Below, piece after piece: positions 55,222-64,000 of a stretch of 64,000 nt of DNA (positions are counted from its first letter, which is position 1; each line of letters starts with the position of its first letter). The stretch is taken from assembly GCA_010015655.1 (NCBI GenBank), contig ML976727.1:1-64000 (forward strand), written 5' to 3'. The stretch comes from Bimuria novae-zelandiae CBS 107.79. Its lineage: Eukaryota; Ascomycota; Dothideomycetes; Pleosporales; Didymosphaeriaceae. The notes under the pieces are model-generated. The model saw only the letters and a program-made list of their open reading frames with translations, searched no databases and was not told the origin of the DNA. A program made the position numbers and the translations under genes.

Positions 55222-56344
55222 CTCTTACGCTATTTATTATTATTATTTTTAAATTTAAGTTAATTAGTAAGGTCAAGCCTGTAAGGAACTATTTTTACAA
55301 GGTAAATAGCTAATATAGGTTAGTTTTATAGTAGTATCTTACTGCGTCTAAGGACTATCTACCTAAGGCCTATATTTGTTCTATAGTGAGATGTTAATCG
55401 TAGGCGTGTTAGGCCGCCCCTTTGCGGAAGCTGTGATCTGTGTAGCCTAGAGCACTTTTGCTGCATCTCTAAAGGCGGGCTAATAGTAGCTGTAGCACTC
55501 TTGCACGTGTGAAGGCTCCGTTATAGAAGTAAAAAAGTAGCTAATTATTCTTTAGCTAGCTCTATAATAGAAAATAGTCCTAATTCTATTACGGGAAGTA
55601 ATTTTAGTCCTATTATAAAAAAAAATTCTTATTATAAGAGGTTTATTATATACTAGCTTAAGTAGACAGCGTTATATAATACTATAATAATTATATTTAT
55701 ACCTTTATTATTAAGGTCTATCTTACTCTATAGAAGATATAAAATAAAGTAGTCTCTTATTACCAAGCCTGTTACGTAGCGGCGGGTAGGTTATTTTATA
55801 TAGAATTATTTTATATCTTTAAGATCTAAATCTTTATAGCTAAATTTACTTATTCTTAGAAAGCCTGCAAAGGGTAGTAAAATACTATATTTAAATTAAC
55901 TATATTTAATAGGTATTCTTTACTAAATACTTTTTAAAAGTGTATTAATTAGCGTGTCTTTCGTAATTAGTACTTAATTATATTTTAAATTCTTTAGGAA
56001 TAGGTTCTTTGCGCCTTATATAAGCCTTTAGATATAATTATAATTAAATATATTAACTAAAAGGTTAAGATCTATATACACTAACTATAGAGCTATAACG
56101 TAGCTTTAAATTATTATACTATTAATTTAGCCTTATAGCGAGAGGTTACCACTATTTACTTATTTTACTATTTAAAAACTAAGGCTAGTACGCGTTACTA
56201 GCTACTTTTAAAAATTATTTAGTATATAGAACTACTTATAGGACTTAGCTACTAAGCTATAATTTTATTTTATATTAAGCTTAAGGCCTGCCTATAGTAG
56301 CTTAGCATATAAGTAAGACTTAGTTACTAATTATACAAGCTTAA
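55222..56344. other. AT-rich degraded repeat sequence, no gene seen
   Basis: TA-dense DNA with stop codons in all frames. A short GC-richer island (about 55430-55525) interrupts it. The source element is not recognised. Confidence 0.4.
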
Positions 56345-56795
56345 TGTTACGGCTGCCGCGCCGTAACAGAATTACGGTAATGACTGCAGCGATGACAGCG
56401 ACCAATAGGAGTATAATTACGAGGATTACGCTTACGGGTCAGACGCTGAGCATAATATAAACACGTAAGGTAGTTACGTAATTAGATTTATAGATCTGTG
56501 GGCTTTATACTTTATAGAGCTATAGAGCTAATAGAGCTACTAATTAGATAGCAGTATATAGAGATAGTAATTATCTAAGTATAATCCTTATTATTAATCT
56601 ACAGTTTAGTTTACTATAACCTAGTTCCTTACGGAAGATTACCCTTAAGCATTTAGTAATAATACCCTTATTATAGTAATTAATTAATATTTATCTTTTA
56701 TAACTTTGCATAACCCTGCACGCCCTTATCTCTTACTAGAACCCTAATAAGGCTTTACTTAGCTCCCCGCCAGGTAAAGGAACCACCCTGTTATA
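56345..56795 (+). repeat. 5' LTR of Gypsy element
   Basis: 451 bp. Compared with the 3' LTR it keeps more C and G in its first 150 bp and fewer in its last 150 bp. Confidence 0.9.
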
Positions 56796-56899
56796 CTTTA
56801 ATAATTATATTTTAAGGACCCTCTATAAGTACGTAATAAGTTATACCCTTACTAATAATAGCACTCTTAATGCTGCTTAAACTAACTTCTTCAGACCCG

Positions 56900-59800
56900 T
56901 CTAACTAGGTCGAGATAAAGGAATAGCTTAATTACCTTAACGCTAACTAAGCTAAGTAACTTAAAGCCTATAATAAGTTAGAATAATAGATAACGGACCT
57001 CTTAGCACAGAAGGATAAAGGAGTAAATAAAGCTATAAAGGAATAGGTTAAGCGAATAGAGTTGCGTATAAGGAGCTAACCCTTAAAGCTAGCGGACCTT
57101 AAAAAGTTTAATAGAACTTATATAAAGCTTAGAAGCTTCCTTGCCTCTATATCCCTACACATAGACCTAAACCAAGAATACTTAAAAATAGATAAATTGA
57201 AGGTAGCATACACCGCGACCCACTTTATAAGTAAAGCTATAGATTAGTTTAATAGCTACCTTAATAATTATTAATTAAATAATATTAATAACTAAAAAAC
57301 TAAAATTTAACTAATCTTCGCGAGTTATGCCTACTTCGAATAGAAGCTTAAACAAACCTTTAAAGATATTAATACTAAACAAATAGCGGAACGAAAGCTC
57401 CTTAAACTATAATAAATAAAGACTATAGCCGCTTATATATTAACCTTTAAGTAAGTGGCCAATAAAGTCTTAGACTAGGGAGAACGCGCGCTAATTACCC
57501 AATTCTATAAAGGTCTAAAATTAGATATTAGATACGAAATAATCAGGATAGAGAAACCTACGACTCTAGCCACCATGATCACACAAGCAGTCCAGGTCGA
57601 TAACGAACTATTCCTCTAGAAGCAGGATAATAGAGGCGGAAATGGCCACGGTGCCAATGGCAAGGCCAGAAGAGTTCACGACAGAGGGGACCCAATGATG
57701 TTAGACGCCAACAGAGAAGGCAAGAAACCATGGAACTTCAACAGGGACCCAAAGAAGGAAAAGCAACGCAAAGAAGGCGCTTGCTTTGGCTGTGGCCAGA
57801 AGGGTCATATCGCCAGAAACTGCCCTAGTAAGAACCAGGATTGATCCGCGAAAGGAGCCAAGGAAGGATCTAAGGACTTTAAGGAGAAACTAGCTGGCAG
57901 TAGAGAACACCAGACTATATATTAGGCTAAGTGTTCAGACGACGTGTGCGCCATGCACATGAAGATAAAAAAAGATACGGGCTATTAGCCCGGGGAGAGA
58001 CTTGCGGCAACAAGGGAACGAAACCCTAGGTGGCTTAAGGAAGAGCAGGATACCTAAGTACCTAAAAATGCTAATAAATCTAATTTAGACAAATTAATAA
58101 TTACTCTATTATACACGACCTATGTAGGGGAACCTTTCTTATTGCTAGCTATATAAGAACCACCTTCGTTAAACTTTGCCTAACAAATAGAGCTAATAGA
58201 ATACTACTAACTAAAAGGGGCAGCTAAAAAGGTTAAGGAACTAAAAAGCGTAACCCTAATAGATTTTATAATTAAAGGTATAAGGTTCTACTACAAGGAT
58301 CACCCAGGAGAAACGATCCACGAGGTCTACGAGAACTAGAAAACCTAGTACCTAAGGAATACCAAGTTTACACACTTCTGTAAATAGGTAGAACGCAACA
58401 TAATCCTCGCGGACATAATGCCAAGTAACGATAAATAGGCAGAAATAGCACGAAAAGTTAAATAGATTAATAAAGCCTATACACCCCGTGTGCTAATTAA
58501 ATACTAGATACTAATTAGCGAAACGGCTGATTAAGCATAAGGATTTAAGGAAGGGGACGACCTATAAGTCGCCACAGACTACCTAGCACACCACGAAATC
58601 TTATAGGTCTTATGTATTACTACTAACTACAACATGCATTAAGCGCCTAAATAAAAATATAAGGCATACCTAATTAGACCTAATAAAGATAAATATATAG
58701 AGATTATCTAACAGCATAACGTGCACGGGTAGCACCCTAATTAAAAACGCGGAGGATACCTAATCCTCGCACCTAGACCCCTCCTACTAATTAAATGCGT
58801 TAAAGAATAGCCTTGGTACAAGTGCACCGCAAACAAGTGTTTAAAACACGTTAATAAAAAGGTCTAGACTAAATACTAGCCTAAGGACACTCTTAGTGGC
58901 ATAAGAGGAATACATATTATAATTATAGGAAAATACTAAGGAAAACTAATCTAAGCTATAATAGATAGTAGGGCTACTAGGAACTTTATTTCTAAGGACT
59001 TTATAGAGAATAACGGAATCCGCTACACTAATAAATAGGATAAGCGTGTCTTATATAGCATTAAGGGGATTCTATTTAGTAAACAAATCTTTATAGAAAC
59101 AAAGCCTAGTACCCTTCTGTTAGAAGGATTAGAGATCCGAAACTTCGTAATAGATATAGTTAAGATGGATAGATACTAAGACATAATCCTAAGGATGCTA
59201 TAGCTTAAGCAAGTTAACCTAGTTATCTATTAAATAATAAAAAGGGTTAAATATCCTTACTAATTGGCTGCCACCAGGGAAAAAGAAGGCAGAATCCCGA
59301 ACTAATATAAGGAATTTAAGGAAATCTTCGAAGAACCCCCGGATTACCTACTAGAATATGCAGAATAGGATTGCGAGATTAACCTAGAACCTAAAATAAA
59401 CCCTCCCTAGGGCCTAGTTTATAAGACTACGGAACAGGAGTCTGACATAATAGAGGACTATATTAAGAATAATAAGACCTAAGGGTATATTTACCTCTTA
59501 AACTCGTTAGTAGCCTACGGGGTTATATTTATAAAAAAGAAGGAGGAAGCGATACCCCGCGTCTATATTAACTACTAGAAAATAAACAAGATAACTATTA
59601 AGGACCAGTACCTACTACCCCTTATTTAGGATCTATAAGACTAGTTAAGGTTAGCTAAGATTTTTACCTAATTAGATATAAAAAACGCATACTACCAAAT
59701 TAAGATAAAGGAAGGTAAAGAATGGAAGATAGCCTTTTAAACTAAGTTTAGCCTCTATAAATACTTAGTAATACTATTTAGACTTATAAACGCACTAGCA

Positions 59801-62030
59801 TTCTTCTAGCGAAGGATTAATATAGTTTTTAGGGAATACCTTAAAATATTTATTATAGCTTATCTAGACGACGTTCTAGTCTATTTAGATAACAAACGAG
59901 AACACATGAAATATATTAAGGAGGTACTTCGCCAAATAACGAAGGCTAAGCTCTACCTTAAGATTAAGAAATATAAGTTCTACGTAAATAGAATAATCTT
60001 CTTAGGATACGTTGTTAGACTAGGACAGATTAAAGTAGAACTAGCTAAGGTTAAGGAAATCTTAGCATAGCTAGCACTAACTAACGTTAAGGAAGTATAG
60101 TTCTTTTTAGGATTCTGTAATTTCTGCAGGAATTTTATTGCGCACTAGACAGAAATAATAAATCCCCTAATAAAGCTTATAAAGAAGGATATGTCCTTCC
60201 TCTAGATAAAGAAATGCCAGGTAGTAATAAACTAACTAAAGGGAGAGTTCGCTAAGTACCTAGTACTAAAACTTTTTAACCTAAAACTCCTAGCGATCCT
60301 TAAGATAGATGCCTTAGATTTCGCGATAGGCGCCTGCCTCTTATAATAAGACCTAGAGATAGACCAGAAACATCCTGTGGGTTACTACTTAAGAAAGATG
60401 AAACCCGCAGAACTTAACTATAATATCCACGATAAGGAGATGTTAGCAATCTTTTCCGTATATAAGGAATAGAGGATATACCTCTAAGGAGTAAGACACT
60501 AAGTACTAGTATATTTAGACTATAAGAATCTAACAGGATTTATAATAATAAAGGTCCTTAACTAACAACAAACCTGATGGGCTAAATAGTTAGCTACCTT
60601 TAATTTTAAAATTATCTATACTAAAGGAACTAATAACCTAAGAGCAGACGCTTTAAGTTAAAGACTAAACCTTTAGGGTAAGGCCTAGGTTACGGGGACA
60701 TTACTATAATATAATAATAATAGAGATATTGTGTACAACGCTCCAAAACTCGCGGCGACACTTAAAATACAGGAAAACAAGTAGAAAGGATAGATATAAA
60801 AGGAAATAGAAAGAAACTAGGAGGATATTAGTTACCTACCTAAGGGAATAGTCTATAAAAATAGAATATTTAAAGTGTTTAATAGAATCTATATCCTAGC
60901 CAGGATCTAATAGAATTTTACGAAGTAATTTTATAAAGCACCTATACACAGATACTAGGGGATAAATTAAACCTTTAAATAACTTATAAAAAACTACTAC
61001 TTCCCTCGAGCAAGATAAATAGTAATAAAGGTTATTAAGAATTGCGCAGACTATTATTAAAATAAGCCTAATAGACATGCGCTATATAGATAACTCTAGC
61101 TAGTAGAGGTACCTAAGAGACTCTAGGGGATAGTTACAATAGACTTTATTACCTAGCTACTAAAGTCTAAGGACCCGGATAATAAAGTTAAATATAATAG
61201 AATTATAGTCGTTATTAATAAGGCAACTAAGTATAGTTACTTTATACTACACTAAGAATAAAGCAAGGCAGAACACGTGGCCTTTAGATTCCTCTTAATA
61301 GTAGTGGCATAATATGGAGTACCTAACAAGATTATTACGGATTAAGACGTATAATTTATATCTATACTCTAGCAAACAGTGTTTACACTTATTAGAATTA
61401 AATATAGTATATCTACGGCATACCACCCGCAGATAGACGGACAAACGGAATAAATAAACTAAATAGTAGAATAATACCTTAGATATTACTTTAATTATTA
61501 ATAGAATAACTAGGTAGGGTTACTTCTAATAGCATAAATAGCTTATAATAGCTCGCAATATAGCGCTACTAGAGTAACGCTATTCTTCGCAAACTATAGA
61601 TTTACACCAATAGTATACTAGGTGCCTAAGGCAATAAAATCTTGGAGCTTAGATAAAGAAATATAGGCTAAGGAAATTATTTAAACCTATAATTAACTAT
61701 AGCAAGATGCTATCTTCCTACAAAGGAGAATAGGAAAATACTATAATTTTAAGCACAAGGTTGCACTAGTGCTAAGAAGGGGAGAAAAGGTCTGGCTACT
61801 ACGAAAAAATATCGCTAGTAAACGACTATTAAACAAACTTAACCACTTAAAAATTAGGCCATACGAAATTCTAGAACAAATTACCCTAATAATATATAAA
61901 CTTAAACTTCTAGACGGCATGAAGATACACCCTACGTTCTACGTAGCCTTAATAGAGAAGGCACCACAGGACGTGGAACTAGTAGTATATAAAGCCAACA
62001 CCTATAAAGAATAATAACTAGAATAGGAAG
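56900..62030 (+). pseudogene. Decayed Gypsy gag-pol
   Basis: Gag ends with an intact zinc knuckle CFGCGQKGHIARNC (57782-57823). Reverse transcriptase is seen as VAYGVIFIKKKEEAIPRVYI and KINKITIKDQYLLPL (about 59511-59625), then IAYLDDVLVYL with the catalytic YLDD (about 59853-59888). The integrase C-terminal region is open at 61769-62014 (RRGEKVWLLRKNIASKRLLN, KIHPTFYVALI). Between these, TAG and TAA codons stand at many positions where Gypsy proteins have Trp or Gln. No functional protein. Confidence 0.85.
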
Positions 62031-62922
62031 TTAATAGCATCACGGGACATTGTTTCACGAACAGACACTACTACTACTAAGTTAAATAGAAGGGATACGA
62101 CATAAAAGGCAACCTATAGAACAATATATAAAAACTAAAAGAAAACCTTAATTACCTTAAGAAGTTAGAGGAGTTCTAGCTAAGCTAAACTTCTAAAGGA
62201 AACCTAGAGATATTAGACTAAAAAGATTGCCTAGCAGCAAACTATAAAGATTACTATTACTAATAAAGGTGTAAGAGGCGCCTTAAGAGACTATTTTATT
62301 TACCTTTAATGGGCTATCCCACAGGCTAGCTACTCTTAAATCTAATTTTCCTTAATCTAACTCCTTTTTTAGTAGAGTAGATTAATAATCTTCCTACTTA
62401 TTAAGAAACTCCTTCTACTTTTAAAGCCTTATTATCTTCGCCTAAGTAGTAGCAAGACGCTTAGTAGTAGTAGCCACTTTATTAAAAGCTACCTCCTAAG
62501 CTCTTTTAGCCTTAGCTAATTTGGCTTAAATTTTAGCTTAAGAGCGACTAACGCTACGCACTATAAGTAGTTAGCGCGAATAAATATATATTATAAAAAA
62601 ACCTACTCTTAGACACTAAGACACTATTAACGTTACACGAACCCTAAATATTTAATTAAATACATAGTTTATAAGCTAACCACTTAGGAGTGTCTTAAGG
62701 AGAAATAACGCAAGAAATGTTAAGTCTTAAGTAATAAGAACAAGGTATTATAATAAACCTATAATAAGTAATTTTATTAGTAAGCGTAAGTTATTTATTA
62801 GTTTTATAAGAAGGCATAAAGGGCAGCTATAACTAATATAATAATAAGGTAAGCCCTGCTAATATAGCTTAACCCTTACAACGGATTAACCTTCGGGCCA
62901 AAGGCTTAGAAGGGGGAAATAG

Positions 62923-63373
62923 TGTTATAGCTACCGCGCTGTAATAAAATTATGGTAATAACTGCAGCGATAATAGCGACTAATAGGAGTATAATTACGA
63001 GGATTACGCTTACGGGTTAGACGCTAAGCACAATATAAACACGTAAGGCAGTTACGTAATTAGATTTATAAATTTATAGGCTCTGTACTTTATAGAGCTA
63101 CAGAGCTAACAGAGCCACTAATTAGATAGCAGTATATAGAGATAGTAATTATTTAAGTATAATTCTTATTATTAATCTATAGTTTAGTTTACTGCAACCT
63201 AGTTCCTTACGGAAGATTACCCTTAAGCATTTAGCAATAATACCTTTAGTATAGTAATTAATTAACGTTTACCTTTCGTGACTTCGCATAACCCTGCACG
63301 CCTTTATCTCCCACCAGAACCCTAACAAGGCTTCACTCAGCTCCCCCCCAGGTGAAGGAACCACCCCGTTACA
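62923..63373 (+). repeat. 3' LTR of Gypsy element
   Basis: 451 bp, followed by CTTAA. Differences from the 5' LTR are almost all transitions. Confidence 0.9.
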
Positions 63374-63378
63374 CTTAA

Positions 63379-64000
63379 TAAACTTTAGAGGCGGTTTAAT
63401 AGGAAGGATATTTACTAGTTTTTAATAATATTAGCTATAAGGGGCTAATTAAATTATAATAAGGTATTAGTAAGTGTATTATCCCGTGTTAAAATCTATT
63501 ATAAGTATAAGGTAACGTTTATTGCCGCAGCCTGTACAAGGATTTCGCGGAGGTAGTCTATAGAGGCCTGTTCTTAGGTGGTTCTATCCTTTAGGCCAGC
63601 CTCTGCCGTTATGTTATCTATATAGATAATTACTATGCTATGTGCCCAGTTTGCGCCCTAAAGCTTAAAGGCTAACTTAATTACGCGAATTTCTAGTATA
63701 TTTATTTAAAAACTTTATTTATTTTACTTAAGTTTATATAAGAAGGCGTGCTATCATAGTACCTTTTTTAAATAAGACTACTAGTCCCCTTATATAGGAT
63801 TACTTATATACTAAAAGGTGCCTATTACTCTATTTAATACGTTAATAAAAAGATAATAAATAGGATAGCTAGCGTTGTTAAATAGCTATATTTTATTAAA
63901 CTATAGTTGTAGGTCTTTTTACTAGGTTAGGTCTTTAGTTATATTTTTAGTAAGTAGGCGAAATCTTCTTAGCTTTATAAATATAGCTATATAATTTTAT
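63379..64000 (-). other. AT-rich relic, perhaps of a reverse-transcribing element
   Basis: The minus strand near 63650-63500 reads IYIDNITAEAGLKDRTT and ASIDYLREILVQAAAINVT, loosely like an RNase H-type (DN...) segment of a retroelement. Stops and AT-rich flanks prevent a firm call. The sequence is cut by the window end. Confidence 0.3.

Larger units (their letters stand above)
56345..63373 (+). mobile_element. Ty3/Gypsy LTR retrotransposon relic
   Basis: 451-bp LTRs (56345-56795 and 62923-63373) with TGTTAC/GTTACA ends are flanked by CTTAA (56340-56344 and 63374-63378). A purine tract GAAGGGGGAAATAG precedes the 3' LTR. Order gag, RT, integrase on the plus strand. RIP-mutated except a patch around 57560-57960. 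Confidence 0.92.

Noticed and set aside
1..64000. tRNA, rRNA or telomeric repeats
   Set aside because: I found no cloverleaf-like A/B-box pair, rRNA core sequence or TTAGGG array.

Overview
This window comes from a filamentous ascomycete genome. The evidence is short GT-AG introns (46-70 bp) with CTAAC or CTAAA-type branch sites, a HET-domain gene, a NACHT-WD40 NOD-like receptor, a DUF3435 recombinase, Fot1/pogo, Tc1, Copia and Gypsy elements, and long AT-rich tracts full of TpA and stop codons. Those tracts look like repeat-induced point mutation (RIP: CpA to TpA on either strand). A dothideomycete is my guess; the sequence does not prove the class.

Layout. (1) 0-6.1 kb: transposon ends, an intact HET-domain gene carrying a C-terminal CCHC zinc knuckle (2315-3574, minus), and a TA-flanked pogo element with 80-bp perfect TIRs (3802-5585). 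(2) 6.1-14.4 kb: an otherwise open Fot1/pogo transposase split by a Copia retrotransposon (7107-13497) with two identical 175-bp LTRs and a TACCG target duplication. Its polyprotein carries five Zn2Cys6-like cysteine clusters between integrase and reverse transcriptase. (3) 14.7-21.2 kb: an allorecognition-type gene pair. A PNP/UDP-phosphorylase-domain protein is followed about 320 bp downstream, on the same strand, by a NACHT-WD40 receptor. The C-terminus of the first and the N-terminus of the second share a 20-residue motif, as expected for amyloid-signalling effector/NLR pairs. Both are broken: an in-frame TAG in the PNP gene and a piggyBac-like element (16559-18820) in the NACHT domain. 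(4) 22.1-38.4 kb: mostly RIP-degraded: a full-length Copia relic (22079-27464, TSD AAGAG), a 17-bp minisatellite, a DUF3435 tyrosine-recombinase pseudogene (28045-30487; the domain of Starship captains), and a Tc1-like relic split by a third Copia (32121-37938). (5) 38.4-45.9 kb: a GC-balanced gene island: proline iminopeptidase-like gene, small hypothetical gene, mitochondrial-carrier gene, kinase-like pseudogene, a 128-bp MITE with 8-bp TSD, and a decayed multi-pass membrane protein gene. (6) 45.96-52.6 kb: a Tc1/mariner element (45962-49421) and a third pogo element (50665-52591). (7) 52.8-54.3 kb: an intact secreted-type amidohydrolase. (8) 54.6-64 kb: AT-rich repeats and a Gypsy relic with 451-bp LTRs (56345-63373, TSD CTTAA).

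How it fits together. The host genes that look intact are HET, the proline iminopeptidase, the small protein, the carrier and the amidohydrolase. The PNP/NLR pair looks like a fungal programmed-cell-death or allorecognition module lost by nonsense mutation plus transposon insertion. The DUF3435 pseudogene is transcribed leftward, towards the NLR and HET genes, so a decayed Starship carrying them as cargo is possible but unproven. Many stop codons in the pseudogenes fit CAG, CAA, CGA or TGG turned into stops by C-to-T or G-to-A changes, consistent with RIP. Exon boundaries are my reading of splice motifs. Domain names come from motif recognition, not from a database search.
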